DNA of 52,575 bases from Microbacteriaceae bacterium (GTDB lineage: Bacteria > Actinomycetota > Actinomycetes > Actinomycetales > Microbacteriaceae), in NCBI GenBank assembly GCA_023254555.1, contig JALRLI010000001.1, positions 1-52,575 of the forward strand. The letters are read 5' to 3'. The first letter of the stretch is position 1, and each line of letters opens with the position of its first letter. Made by a program: the position numbers and the translations under genes. This document shows positions 39,816 through 48,895 of this stretch, one piece after another. The notes beneath the pieces were generated by a model. It searched no databases. It had not been told where the DNA came from and was given only the letters and a program-made list of their open reading frames with translations.

Positions 39816-40593
39816 TCTTGGTACCCCATTCTGCGCTGCGTGCCGCTTCAATCAGCTCTCGAGTCACCTCATGCTTGGGCGAGGTGAGCACGTGTGCGAG
39901 GGTTCCGGCTTCGACTGGTTTGCCACCGTCGAGAACCAACACAGTATCTGCTATCTGGCTGAGCACTGCGATGTCATGGGTAACGAAAATGGTTGCGATG
40001 TTCAACCCTCTGCTGAGCGAGTTGATCAGGTCTAGGACGCCCCGCTGAACACTGACATCGAGTGCCGTTGTCGGTTCGTCGGCAATGAGTAGCTTGGGTT
40101 CAGTCGAAATCGCAGCCGCAATCGCGACTCTCTGTAGCTGACCACCTGAAATCTGGTGGGGGTAAGAATTCAAAATTCTGTCAATATCGGTGAGGCCGAC
40201 CTTTTCTGCCAAGCGAGTAGCAGCTTCGCTTCGCTGTTGTTTTGTGAGCGAGTAGTGATTGGTGAGGGCTTCGGTGATTTGCCGACCTGCCTTTTGCAGT
40301 GGATTGAGCGCGACTCGGGGCTCTTGAAAGACAAACCCGATGTGATCGCCTCGTATCTCGGCTAGCTCTTGAGGGGAGAGTGTGAGTAGGTCGGATCCGT
40401 CGAAGAGAATCTGCCCGTTCGTTTCGAATTTCTCAGGCAACACTCCAGCGAGTGCTAAGGACAGCAATGTTTTTCCTGCACCGGATGCGCCAATCACGCC
40501 CAGCTTCTCGCCTGACTCCAGTTCGAACGAAATATCTTTGAGCAGAACTTTCTCACCGAGGCGAACGCTGAGGTTCGAAACCTCGAGTCTCAT
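39808..40593 (-). CDS. Oligopeptide/nickel-type ABC importer ATPase (OppD/DppD-like)
   Basis: This 261-residue ATPase has Walker A GASGAGKTLLSLALAGVLP, Q-loop VFQEPRVALNPLQKAG, signature ISGGQLQRVAIAAAI and Walker B LLIADEPTTALDVSVQR. It lies between OppC- and OppF-like genes and overlaps the permease gene by four bases. The usual C-terminal Fe-S cysteine motif of some DppD proteins is absent because the protein is short. Confidence 0.93.
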   Translation of the reverse strand: MRLEVSNLSVRLGEKVLLKDISFELESGEKLGVIGASGAGKTLLSLALAGVLPEKFETNGQILFDGSDLLTLSPQELAEIRGDHIGFVFQEPRVALNPLQKAGRQITEALTNHYSLTKQQRSEAATRLAEKVGLTDIDRILNSYPHQISGGQLQRVAIAAAISTEPKLLIADEPTTALDVSVQRGVLDLINSLSRGLNIATIFVTHDIAVLSQIADTVLVLDGGKPVEAGTLAHVLTSPKHEVTRELIEAARSAEWGTKSE

Positions 40594-41444
40594 CGCGCGA
40601 ACACCCCCGTTGTGGTGGTCTTACGGGGGTTGGATCGCATCCTGAGATTCGGGTCGAGAGCCTCTCTGAGTGCATCCCCCAGTAAATATGAGGCGAGAAC
40701 GGTGAGCGTTATTGCCAGCCCCGGCCACATCACGGTGAGGGGATGCACGCTGAGAAATGGCTGCGCTTCTGCAAGCATGCGTCCCCATGATGGCATCGAT
40801 GGTGGTGCACCGAAACCGAGGTAACTGAGTCCTGCCTCTGCCAGAATGGCGATTCCCATAGCCAGCGCGAGTTGCAAAATAAAGACCGCTGACACATTTG
40901 GCAGGATGTGACGAGTCAGAACACTCAGCCGTGAAGCGCCAATTGCTCGAGCGGACAACACGTAGCCGGTTCGAGCGACTTGCATAACCTCGGCGCGCAT
41001 AACCCTGCCAATGTTGACACCGAATCCGATGCCTACTGCCATTACCACTACCCAAACTGATCCGCCGAACACCGAGGCAAACATCATGGCGATGAGCAGC
41101 GTTGGGAAGGCAATCAGCACGTCGATTAGCACCGCGACTGGTTCGCGCATCCATCGTCTGCCGACTGAGCCCAACAATGCGAAGATCGCACCGAAGACCC
41201 CTGCCACCGCAGTTGCGCCAACTGCCACGATTACCGTCACTCGTGATCCAAGAATGAGTTGAGACAGAATGTCACGGCCGCTTCCGTCGAGGCCAAGAGG
41301 ATGACTGGGGGAAGGATTTTCCCAGGCGCGGTAGGGGTCTGCGTAAAACGGGTCACCGGGTAACCAAACCAATGACAGAAGCGCCGTCAGCGCCACCAGA
41401 GCGAGAACCGAGAGCGCGAAGATTGACCTTGGAGACCGCATCAT
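40590..41444 (-). CDS. Peptide/nickel-type ABC importer permease (OppC/DppC-like)
   Basis: This 284-residue permease has six helices and the BPD-type EAA loop GASRLSVLTRHILPNVSAVFIL, plus the N-terminal LSLVWLPGDPFYADPYRAWENPSPSHPLGLDGSGRDILSQL segment typical of OppC. It overlaps both its neighbours by four bases, and pairs with the upstream OppB-like permease. Confidence 0.94.
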   Translation of the reverse strand: MMRSPRSIFALSVLALVALTALLSLVWLPGDPFYADPYRAWENPSPSHPLGLDGSGRDILSQLILGSRVTVIVAVGATAVAGVFGAIFALLGSVGRRWMREPVAVLIDVLIAFPTLLIAMMFASVFGGSVWVVVMAVGIGFGVNIGRVMRAEVMQVARTGYVLSARAIGASRLSVLTRHILPNVSAVFILQLALAMGIAILAEAGLSYLGFGAPPSMPSWGRMLAEAQPFLSVHPLTVMWPGLAITLTVLASYLLGDALREALDPNLRMRSNPRKTTTTGVFAR

Positions 41445-42394
41445 TTCGTCTCCGTACGCAGGCGTGGATCGATAAGTCGATGGGCAATATCAACGAGTGT
41501 GCCGACACCGAGAATAATCATGGTGAGTACGAGGAGGATGCTTTGAACTGCCGGCAAATCACGATTACCCACCGCATCAATCAGCATCCGGCCAACGCCG
41601 GGCAGATTGAACAACTGCTCCACGATGACGGCACCAACGAGAAGCCCGGCAATCTGGAGCCCCAATAACGAAATCACCGAGAGGCCGACTCCAGGCATGC
41701 CACGCATCACTAAGGCTGTGCTTCGAGTCATTCCGCGTGCCATAGCTGTTCGCACGTGGCCAGAATCGAGTGCAGCGAGAGCCGAACTTCGAACGAAACG
41801 CAAGAGCACTGCACCCTCGACCAAGCCAATGGTGAGCGCGGGCAGTACTAGGGCAGTGAATGCCGCCGCTGGATTACCCCAACCTGCAGTCGGAAATCCC
41901 TGAGAGGGCAGCCAATCCAGCCAGTTTGCAAGGAGTATCGTCAAGAGCATGCCTGCCCAGACCACCGGTACCGCTGATACCAGAAGCGCTGCGCCAGACA
42001 GAATTTGCCCGCTGGATCGGCCGTAGCGCAGCGCTGAAAACGTTCCCACTGAGAACGCGATGGCTGATCCGAAGAGAAGCGAAAGAAGAGTGAGCGGAGC
42101 GGTGACCTGCATTTTTTGTGCTATTTGCTCCGACACAGAGCTGCCAGTCACGGCAGATGCACCCAGGTCAAACCTGGCAACGCCTGCAACCCAGTCGGTG
42201 TATTGAACCAGTGGGTTCCGGTTGAGCCCGAGCGACTCCCTCAGCGCTTCCACTTGTTCGGGGGTTGATTCAGTACCAGCAATTACTTGAGCAACGTCAC
42301 CGGGCAGGATGCGCAACGAGAAAAAGATGAGCAGGCTCGCAACCAGCCACCCCACTAACAGGTAGAGCAGCCTGATTGCGATAAACCGGGTCAC
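41441..42394 (-). CDS. Peptide/nickel-type ABC importer permease (OppB/DppB-like)
   Basis: This 317-residue permease has six helices, the N-terminal LLYLLVGWLVASLLIFFSLRILPGDVAQVIAG motif of OppB, and the EAA-like ARGMTRSTALVMRGMPGVGLSVISL loop followed by EQLFNLPGVGRMLIDAVGNRDLPAVQ. Four-base overlaps join it to the substrate-binding protein and to the OppC-like gene. Confidence 0.94.
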   Translation of the reverse strand: MTRFIAIRLLYLLVGWLVASLLIFFSLRILPGDVAQVIAGTESTPEQVEALRESLGLNRNPLVQYTDWVAGVARFDLGASAVTGSSVSEQIAQKMQVTAPLTLLSLLFGSAIAFSVGTFSALRYGRSSGQILSGAALLVSAVPVVWAGMLLTILLANWLDWLPSQGFPTAGWGNPAAAFTALVLPALTIGLVEGAVLLRFVRSSALAALDSGHVRTAMARGMTRSTALVMRGMPGVGLSVISLLGLQIAGLLVGAVIVEQLFNLPGVGRMLIDAVGNRDLPAVQSILLVLTMIILGVGTLVDIAHRLIDPRLRTETK

Positions 42395-43935
42395 TCGGCT
42401 ACTTTAACGCCCTCAAGGTTAATTCGAGAATTCGTATTCGAAGTGGGGAAGCCACTGACCTTGCTGTTGAGAGCGGTAGTAGGGGTGTAGTTGTAAAGCC
42501 ACTTTGCCACCGCATCGTCAGCGATTACCTCAGAAGCTTGTGCAATCTTTGCCGCATAGGTCTGCTCGTCTAACGCTGCGAGAGCTTCGGCGAAGAGTGC
42601 TTGAACTTCTTGACTGTTGTAGTTGAAGTAGTAATCGGGATTCGCATAGTTTGCAATCGTTCCGGCTTCGGAGTGATCAATGTAGCTCAGTTCGTAGTTT
42701 GCGTTTGTGTATACCTGTTCGAGCCAGGTCGCGAACTCAACCATGTCAATCTTGAGTGTCACGCCAATTTCTTTGTACTGAGAAACGAGCAGATTTGCGA
42801 TTGTCGTTCCGTAGAAGTTAGGAATCGTCATGGTGAGGGTCAGGTTTGTCACACCAGCATCGGCGAGGAGTTTTTTCGCTGATTCGGGATCGTAGTCATT
42901 GACCGCAGTCAGGTCGCGATATCCAGTCTCAATCTTCGTAACAGGGCTACCGATTGCCAAACCATCGCCCTGCAGCGCTTCAATGAGTGCTTTTTGATCG
43001 ACAGCGCGGCTCAGGGCCTCTCTCACACGCACGTCGTTGAGTGGAACCTTCTCATTGTTATAAGCCAGGGTGAACACATCTGTACTGGCGGCGCGTTCAA
43101 GCGTGAAGCTCTCATTGCTGTCAAATTCAGAAAGGAGCTCTGGGTTGACCGCCGTCTGCACATCAACATCACCGTCAAGGGTCGCATTCACTGCGGCTTT
43201 CGGGTCTGGAATGTACTTGAAAACCGCAGTCTCTAGCGAGGCAGGCGTGCCCCAGTAGTTTTGCTTTGCGGTAAGCGTGATGCTGTCGCCTTGGTTCCAC
43301 GAGTCGAGTTCGTATGGACCAGTACCATTCGCAGTGGTGTTGAGATCGTTTGTGGCTCCCTTTTCAAGGATGATTCCGGCACGACCAGCTAGCGAAAAGA
43401 GCAGCAGTGAATTGGGTTTGTTGAGTTCGATGACGACGTTCTTTTTGTCAGGTGAAGTAACTGATTTGACATCACCGAGCATTGGCTTCGTCTCTTCTAG
43501 CGACGCCGTCACATCAGCAACGCTCAGCTTTGCACCGGAGCTGAACTCAGCGTTGGTGTTCACAGTGAAGGTGTAGGTGAGACCGTCATCACTCACTTTG
43601 TACTCGGTTGCAAGCGCCGGAACGACCTCGAGAGTTCCAGACTTCAGGGTGACCAGGCCCTGGTAGACGTTGTCGAGGAGCACCTGGTCGAGCGCAGCTC
43701 CCGGTGTTGTGCGAACGTTGAGGTTCGTCGGTTCAAGTACCAGCCCAACTGCGAGGGTGCCGGTCGGTGTCGGCTTTGTATTCACGCTAATCAGAACGAC
43801 GCTCACGACGGCGATGAGTGCCACCACAACGGCGATTGCCAGCGTGACGACGAGCGTTCTCTGTGAGCTACCGCGCTTCTGATAAGCCCCGATGCCTTCG
43901 ACTGGCTGTTGAGAGTTAGGTTCTGAGTGTGACAT
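42391..43935 (-). CDS. Membrane-anchored peptide/nickel-type substrate-binding protein
   Basis: This 514-residue SBP_bac_5-family protein has the body motifs DQVLLDNVYQGLVTLKSG, YTFTVNTNAEFSSGAKLSVADV, GTGPYELDSWNQGDSITL and LNDVRVREALSRAVDQKAL. Unlike most Gram-positive relatives it lacks a lipobox: residues 27-49 form an uncleaved-looking membrane helix after a 26-residue cytoplasmic segment, so it may be anchored by its N-terminus. A GGAGG site precedes the ATG. It is the first gene of the five-gene importer operon. The ligand (peptide, nickel, sugar derivative) cannot be decided. Confidence 0.93.
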   Translation of the reverse strand: MSHSEPNSQQPVEGIGAYQKRGSSQRTLVVTLAIAVVVALIAVVSVVLISVNTKPTPTGTLAVGLVLEPTNLNVRTTPGAALDQVLLDNVYQGLVTLKSGTLEVVPALATEYKVSDDGLTYTFTVNTNAEFSSGAKLSVADVTASLEETKPMLGDVKSVTSPDKKNVVIELNKPNSLLLFSLAGRAGIILEKGATNDLNTTANGTGPYELDSWNQGDSITLTAKQNYWGTPASLETAVFKYIPDPKAAVNATLDGDVDVQTAVNPELLSEFDSNESFTLERAASTDVFTLAYNNEKVPLNDVRVREALSRAVDQKALIEALQGDGLAIGSPVTKIETGYRDLTAVNDYDPESAKKLLADAGVTNLTLTMTIPNFYGTTIANLLVSQYKEIGVTLKIDMVEFATWLEQVYTNANYELSYIDHSEAGTIANYANPDYYFNYNSQEVQALFAEALAALDEQTYAAKIAQASEVIADDAVAKWLYNYTPTTALNSKVSGFPTSNTNSRINLEGVKVAE

Positions 43936-44075
43936 GTGTTTCCTCCGAGCACCTGCGCAGATTCTGGTGCAAGGAGCTTAGAATCGTGACGCCAGGGCAA
44001 ACGAATTTTCCGGCGAGACGCGCGTCCTTGCGCGAAACATATTTTCACAAGAGTAGACCACCTGCATCGAATTTG

Positions 44076-44978
44076 CTACTTGGTGAATTCTGAGATTATC
44101 CCAGCCAGTTCGAGCGGGGCCTGTTCTTGCACGTTATGACCTGTTGGCAGGGTGAAGACCGGACTAGTGGGCAGCCGATCAATCCACTGTTGCTCGAGTC
44201 TTCGGGGAACCATCCCGCTTTCTCCCCGAACCAGAGCAACCTTGATTCCGGCGTCGATTATTCGGTCAAGGTCATCCCAAAGGCCCGAGTAGTCAATCTG
44301 GCGGTCTTCACAGAAAACGCTGTTTGTGCTCGGTTCGTCAGCGAGATGGGCAAGGTGGTGGGTCCACTCGAGGCGCCCGTCCCCACGAACTCGCGTATTC
44401 AGGGTGATGCCACGCCGAAGCGAAACGGGGTCTGAACCAATTTGATACCGGATGGCTCGCTCGATAATTTCTTCGACTGATTCGAAACTGCTCTGTCCGC
44501 CGATGAACTCTCTGATTGCGGCTCCACCGTCAGATGGCTCTACCCCTGGTGTGATGTCAACGAGAGTCAGCGAGTGAACCGAGCTCAAATTCGCTGAGGC
44601 GACGCAGATGGCAGTGAGCGCTCCGAGCGACTGCCCCACCATGTGCTGAGGTGAAGCTGTCAGTGACTCGATGGCAGTGCCCACAGCCTGCGTCATTGCT
44701 CGTGGGCGGTAGTCTGCATCATCACGCCAGTCAGATTTTCCATGTCCGGGCAGATCAATCGAGATTGCGGCCGCCCCGAGAGCCAGGATCGTCGGGTCGA
44801 AGGTGTGGGCGTTCAGCCCAGCTCCGTGCAAGAAGGTGTACTCGCTTGGCTGATCACCGAACTTGAGCGCAGCGATTGGCCCGGCAAACACGCGGGTCAC
44901 AGTTGGGACCGTGGAAGTCAGGCCAACGCGCGCTGCGTCACTCTCTACAAATGCGAATTCATCGTGTTGTGCATCCAT
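44076..44978 (-). CDS. Alpha/beta-fold hydrolase
   Basis: This 300-residue enzyme has a hydrolase fold with the oxyanion region YTFLHGAGLNAHTFDP, DLPGHGKSDWRD and the nucleophile elbow MVGQSLGALTAI (catalytic Ser). The acid and His lie in the C-terminal third (LPTGHNVQEQAP carries the His). The start is ATG 44978; a TTG at 44987 would add three residues. It is divergent from the enoyl-CoA-hydratase-type gene at 45042. The substrate is unknown. Confidence 0.9.
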   Translation of the reverse strand: MDAQHDEFAFVESDAARVGLTSTVPTVTRVFAGPIAALKFGDQPSEYTFLHGAGLNAHTFDPTILALGAAAISIDLPGHGKSDWRDDADYRPRAMTQAVGTAIESLTASPQHMVGQSLGALTAICVASANLSSVHSLTLVDITPGVEPSDGGAAIREFIGGQSSFESVEEIIERAIRYQIGSDPVSLRRGITLNTRVRGDGRLEWTHHLAHLADEPSTNSVFCEDRQIDYSGLWDDLDRIIDAGIKVALVRGESGMVPRRLEQQWIDRLPTSPVFTLPTGHNVQEQAPLELAGIISEFTK

Positions 44979-45041
44979 GATTATCAACCTTATGTCTCGA
45001 GTGGCTCGTTAGCGCTTCGGGTATCGGGCTATCGTTTCGCT

Positions 45042-46100
45042 ATGCATGAAAAAACTTTCACGAATTCCACTGAGCCTGAAGTGGTGGTGCGTGAGCAGGG
45101 GAGCGCGCTATGGATCACGCTCAACCGACCCCGGGCGATTAATGCGATTTCTCAGGGGATGGCCCTGACGCTCAGGGATGTTTTGAGTACCGCGGATACT
45201 CGTGATTTCAGCTGTGTGATCATCGATGGGGCAGGCGACCGAGGTCTGTGTGCTGGCGGCGACATCAAAGCCCTGTTTGCCGCGAGTCGCGATGAGGCCC
45301 GCCAATTCTTGGGAGTTGAATACGAGGCGGATTTACTCACCTCAACACTGCACACCCCCGTAGTTGCGTTCATGACCGGAATCACGATGGGCGGCGGCAT
45401 CGGTATTTCAGGGCATGCCCCAATTCGCGTCGTCACTGAAACCTCAATTTTGGCCATGCCTGAAACGAAAGCTGGAATGGCGCCAGACGTAGGCGTGAAT
45501 TACATACTTGCGCAAGCGCCAGGATTCATCGGGGAGTACCTCGCCACAACGTCGTCCAGCTTCACCGCGGGTGACGCAATCGCACTTGGGTTTGCTGACT
45601 TCTTTGTGACCGAGTCGAAGTTGGATGATCTCAAAGCGGCTCTGACCTCAGCAAAAGACCCGCACGAGACGGTGGCTGCGTTTGCTGGGCAAGCGCCAGA
45701 CTCTCAATTACTCGCCCAGCGTGACTGGATTGATGAGTGTTTCTCAGCTGATTCGCTAAGCGAGGTTCTTGACATGCTGAGTTCACGCCCCATCCTCGCG
45801 GCCCAGGAAACCGCAGCACAGCTGAGGCAGCTGAGTCCTATTGCAGTCGCCGCGGCCTTCTGGGCGGTGCGTTTGGCTCGACAAGACAATGATTTGGTGC
45901 GATCCTTTGAACGCGACCTACGCATCATGACGACACTGCTTGACGAATTCGGCGGTCGCGAAGGAATACGCGCGCTGATCATTGACAAAGATCATGCGCC
46001 CGACTGGCCAATCAGCGCGCTCAAAGATGTCACAGTTGCACAGCTAGAGAGAATTTTGGGTGCAGAAGTGTTACCGTTACTCACACAAAATCGAGTTTGA
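45042..46100 (+). CDS. Enoyl-CoA hydratase/isomerase family, 3-hydroxyisobutyryl-CoA hydrolase-like
   Basis: This 352-residue crotonase-fold enzyme is longer than plain enoyl-CoA hydratases and matches HIBCH of valine degradation, with LNRPRAINAISQGMALTLRDVL, GAGDRGLCAGGDIKAL, MTGITMGGGIGIS (oxyanion and acid region) and MPETKAGMAPDVGVNYIL. It hydrolyses 3-hydroxyisobutyryl-CoA in valine breakdown in related bacteria. Residues FERDLRIMTTLLDEFGGREGIRALIIDKDHAPDW near the end are typical of HIBCH. The start is ATG 45042; the frame is open further upstream inside the antisense hydrolase gene, a shadow. Confidence 0.9.
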   Translation: MHEKTFTNSTEPEVVVREQGSALWITLNRPRAINAISQGMALTLRDVLSTADTRDFSCVIIDGAGDRGLCAGGDIKALFAASRDEARQFLGVEYEADLLTSTLHTPVVAFMTGITMGGGIGISGHAPIRVVTETSILAMPETKAGMAPDVGVNYILAQAPGFIGEYLATTSSSFTAGDAIALGFADFFVTESKLDDLKAALTSAKDPHETVAAFAGQAPDSQLLAQRDWIDECFSADSLSEVLDMLSSRPILAAQETAAQLRQLSPIAVAAAFWAVRLARQDNDLVRSFERDLRIMTTLLDEFGGREGIRALIIDKDHAPDWPISALKDVTVAQLERILGAEVLPLLTQNRV

Positions 46101-46158
46101 TTAAGACTCAACAACACACGTGCAGTGCCCGTCACTGCCAGCCCTCTTGGAGAGATGA

Positions 46159-46938
46159 ATGCAGGTATCAGGAAGTTCAGCGATTGTAACCGGCGGCGGT
46201 TCAGGTCTAGGTCTCGCCACTGCGCGCATGCTCCATGCTGCGGGCGCGCACGTTGTGCTGCTCGATCTTCCTAGCTCGAAGGGCGCCGAGGTCGCTGCAG
46301 ACTTAGGCGACCGAGCCGTTTTTGTTGCCGGCGACGTGACAAACGAAGAAAATGTGCAAGCGGCAGTTGACGCTGCAACACAGATGGCACCGCTCAGAGT
46401 GGCTGTGAACTGTGCCGGTGTAGCAGACGCGGGTCGCACTGTCGGCCGTGAAGGCCCTGTGGCCCTCGCCCACTTTGAAAAAGTTATTCGAATCAATCTC
46501 ATTGGCACATTCAACGTGACCCGACTCGCTGCGGCCGCGATGATGAACACTGAACCAATCGGTACCGAGCCGGGAGGCACCCCAGAACGCGGAGTTATCG
46601 TGAATACCGCATCGGTTGCGGCGTATGACGGCCAAATAGGTCAGGCTGCCTACTCGGCTTCGAAGGGTGGTGTCGTTTCGATGACGTTGCCACTTGCTCG
46701 TGAGTTCGCGAAGTCGTTGATCCGGGTCGTCACGATTGCGCCAGGCATCATGGAGACTCCGATGATGGCGGGTATGCCTCAAGAGGTACAGGACTCGCTC
46801 GGAGCTCAGGTACCGCATCCATCACGTCTTGGCCGACCTAGCGAATATGCGGCGCTTGTGGAGCACATCGTTTCAAATCCACTGCTGAACGGTGAATCAA
46901 TTCGACTCGATGGCGCGATTCGCATGACTGCGAAGTAG
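46159..46938 (+). CDS. SDR-family 3-hydroxyacyl-CoA dehydrogenase (type-2-like)
   Basis: This 259-residue short-chain dehydrogenase has VTGGGSGLGLATARML (NAD-binding), VNCAGVADAG, the catalytic YSASKGG and the segment PGIMETPMMAGMPQEVQDSLGAQVPHPSRLGRPSEYA, characteristic of type 2 3-hydroxyacyl-CoA dehydrogenases (HSD17B10-like), which act on 3-hydroxy-2-methylbutyryl-CoA in isoleucine breakdown. Placed just behind the HIBCH-like gene, it suggests branched-chain acyl-CoA catabolism. Confidence 0.9.
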   Translation: MQVSGSSAIVTGGGSGLGLATARMLHAAGAHVVLLDLPSSKGAEVAADLGDRAVFVAGDVTNEENVQAAVDAATQMAPLRVAVNCAGVADAGRTVGREGPVALAHFEKVIRINLIGTFNVTRLAAAAMMNTEPIGTEPGGTPERGVIVNTASVAAYDGQIGQAAYSASKGGVVSMTLPLAREFAKSLIRVVTIAPGIMETPMMAGMPQEVQDSLGAQVPHPSRLGRPSEYAALVEHIVSNPLLNGESIRLDGAIRMTAK

Positions 46939-47011
46939 TGCCTCCGACAGGATTCGAACCTGCGACCTTCGGTACCGGAAACCGGCGCTCTATCCCCTGA
47001 GCTACGGAGGC
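46939..47011 (-). tRNA. tRNA-Arg (anticodon CCG)
   Basis: The reverse strand gives a 73-base cloverleaf: acceptor GCCTCCG...CGGAGGC plus A, D arm GCTC...GAGC, anticodon loop TTCCGGT (anticodon CCG) and T arm GCAGG-TTCGAAT-CCTGT. The outer pair of the anticodon stem is C27-A43, otherwise the stem is normal. It lies upstream of, and divergent from, argS. Confidence 0.96.
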
Positions 47012-47061
47012 AACGCCCTCAAGCGTATCGCAACCGCGGAGGGCAGACAGCGCGTACGTGA

Positions 47062-48747
47062 ATGGATGCCGAGACTGAAGCCTTAGACTTGACTCTCGTG
47101 ACGCCAGCCGAACTTACCCTGATCCTGATGCAGCTTATGAATGGCATCAGTCCCGAGCTCGACTTACAAGAAACTGACATCGCGCTCGAGCGACCTCGCA
47201 ATCGTGAGCACGGAGACTGGGCATCTAGCGTCGCCATGAAATTTGCGAAGCGGATTGGCAAAAACCCACGTGAGCTTGCTGACACGCTCGCTGAGAAGCT
47301 GCGGCAGGTTGACGGTATTGCAGATGTGGACGTGGCCGGCCCTGGTTTCATCAACATCACGCTCGACGCTGCGAGCTCAGGAGAAATAGTTCGCACCATC
47401 GTTGAGGTAGGCGATGCCTTTGGGCGAAACGATGAACTCGCCGGGAAATCCATAAACCTTGAATTCGTATCTGCGAACCCCACAGGTCCACTCCACCTAG
47501 GGCACACTCGTTGGGCGGCATTGGGCGACTCGATGGCGCGAATTCTGAAGGCTTCAGGGGCAGACCTCAAGACCGAGTACTACATCAATGATGCCGGCGC
47601 ACAGATGGATAAGTTTGGGGCGTCTGTGCTCGCAGCGGCACTCGGTACACCGGCTCCAGAAGACGGATATCCAGGCGAATACATTCAAGTTCTTGGTCAG
47701 AAAGTGCTCGAAGAGGTGCCCAATCTGGGCAAGCTCTCAGACGCTGACGCACTCAAAATGGCGCGTGAAGTTGGGTATCAGCTTCAACTAGCTGAGATTA
47801 AACAGTCACTTGAGAACTTCAGAGTTCACTTCGATATGTACTTCTCTGAGAGAACATTGCATGAGCCTGCGGTTGACGGTTCACCGAGCCCGATTGAGCT
47901 TTCGGTTGAGCGACTCCGCGAGCAAGGTCACGTGTTCGAAGAAGACGGTGCAATCTGGGTTCGAACCACAGATTTCAATGACGACAAAGACCGAGTGATT
48001 ACTCGCGGAAACGGCATTTATACCTACTTCGCCGCAGATGCCGCCTACTACCTGTCGAAAAAAGATAGGGGATTCTTCGAGAAGATTTACCTGCTCGGAG
48101 CCGACCATCACGGTTACGTTGGGCGGCTCAAAGCAATTGCAGGCGCAGCGGGTGATGATCCTGAGGTGAATATCAGCGCGCTCATTGGCCAGCTCGTCAA
48201 CCTCAATGGTGCGAAGCTCTCAAAACGTGCGGGTAACATCATCGAGCTCGATGACTTGCTCGAATGGCTAGGTGCTGACGCCCTGCGCTACTGGCTGGCC
48301 AGATACCCAGCAGACTCGCCCTTATCCTTAGACGGTGAAGCGCTGAGAAGTCGGTCAAACGATAATCCGGTCTTCTATGTGCAATACGCGCATGCGCGAA
48401 CCTGTGCGGTAGACCGGAACGCGCAGGCAGCTGGAGTCGACCGCAGTGAATTCGAACCGGCATTGCTCACACACGCAACCGAAACTGAACTTCTGGGAGC
48501 CCTGATGGAGTACCCACGCATTGTTTTAGGTGCTGCACAGCTACGCGAACCACACCGAGTTGCTCGGTACCTAGAAGAACTCGCCGGGCTCTTCCATCGC
48601 TGGTATGACAACTGCCGCGTGCTGCCCCAAGGCGATGAAGACATAACCTCGCTTCATCGCACGAGACTCTGGGTCAACGACGCGGTGCAAGTCGTCATTC
48701 GCAACGGTCTCGATTTGCTTGGAGTCAGTGCGCCTGAGCGTATGTAG
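47062..48747 (+). CDS. argS: Arginyl-tRNA synthetase
   Basis: This 561-residue class I synthetase charges tRNA-Arg. It has an N-terminal ArgRS additional domain (NREHGDWASSVAMKFAKRIGKNPREL), the HIGH motif as GPLHLGH, GADHHGYVGRLKA, a KMSKS-like KLSKRAGN and the C-terminal DALR anticodon domain (QYAHARTCAVDRNAQ). ATG 47062 lacks a strong ribosome binding site. The tRNA-Arg gene is immediately upstream on the other strand. Confidence 0.96.
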   Translation: MDAETEALDLTLVTPAELTLILMQLMNGISPELDLQETDIALERPRNREHGDWASSVAMKFAKRIGKNPRELADTLAEKLRQVDGIADVDVAGPGFINITLDAASSGEIVRTIVEVGDAFGRNDELAGKSINLEFVSANPTGPLHLGHTRWAALGDSMARILKASGADLKTEYYINDAGAQMDKFGASVLAAALGTPAPEDGYPGEYIQVLGQKVLEEVPNLGKLSDADALKMAREVGYQLQLAEIKQSLENFRVHFDMYFSERTLHEPAVDGSPSPIELSVERLREQGHVFEEDGAIWVRTTDFNDDKDRVITRGNGIYTYFAADAAYYLSKKDRGFFEKIYLLGADHHGYVGRLKAIAGAAGDDPEVNISALIGQLVNLNGAKLSKRAGNIIELDDLLEWLGADALRYWLARYPADSPLSLDGEALRSRSNDNPVFYVQYAHARTCAVDRNAQAAGVDRSEFEPALLTHATETELLGALMEYPRIVLGAAQLREPHRVARYLEELAGLFHRWYDNCRVLPQGDEDITSLHRTRLWVNDAVQVVIRNGLDLLGVSAPERM

Positions 48748-48756
48748 CGAGTGAAT

Positions 48757-48777
48757 TCGAATATTCGAGCGTATAAG
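48757..48777 (+). promoter_or_regulatory. Promoter and palindrome of the lysA-hom-thrC operon
   Basis: TATAAG (48772-48777) is a good -10 element. The perfect 12-base palindrome TCGAATATTCGA (48757-48768) lies in the spacer where a repressor dimer would block RNA polymerase. Transcription would begin near 48784, leaving a leader of about 110 bases. Confidence 0.55.
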
Positions 48778-48810
48778 CTTGAGTCAAGTTCGCTCGTGGT
48801 GCACATCCGC

Positions 48811-48878
48811 TTTCGTTCGTGGCTTCAGGGGCCAATCCGGGTCCGCTCGCCTTTCGCGCGCATCCACGACCAACGAAA
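48811..48878 (+). promoter_or_regulatory. Stem-loop leader before lysA
   Basis: TTTCGTTCGTGG (48811-48822) pairs with CCACG and AACGAAA (48864-48868, 48872-48878) around a 3-base bulge, giving 12 base pairs. The loop contains further GGCC/GGGTCC complementarity. The stem ends about 9 bases before the GGAG ribosome binding site of lysA and might control its access. No lysine riboswitch signature is recognised. Confidence 0.45.
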
Positions 48879-48895
48879 TAGGTATTGGAGTTGTC

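Noticed and set aside
44742..45041. Upstream extension of the 3-hydroxyisobutyryl-CoA hydrolase-like gene
   Set aside because: It runs antisense through the alpha/beta hydrolase start, and homology begins after ATG 45042.
48784..48895. Lysine riboswitch or T-box before lysA
   Set aside because: Neither the L-box signature nor a T-box (tggaac) sequence is present; only a plain stem-loop is seen.
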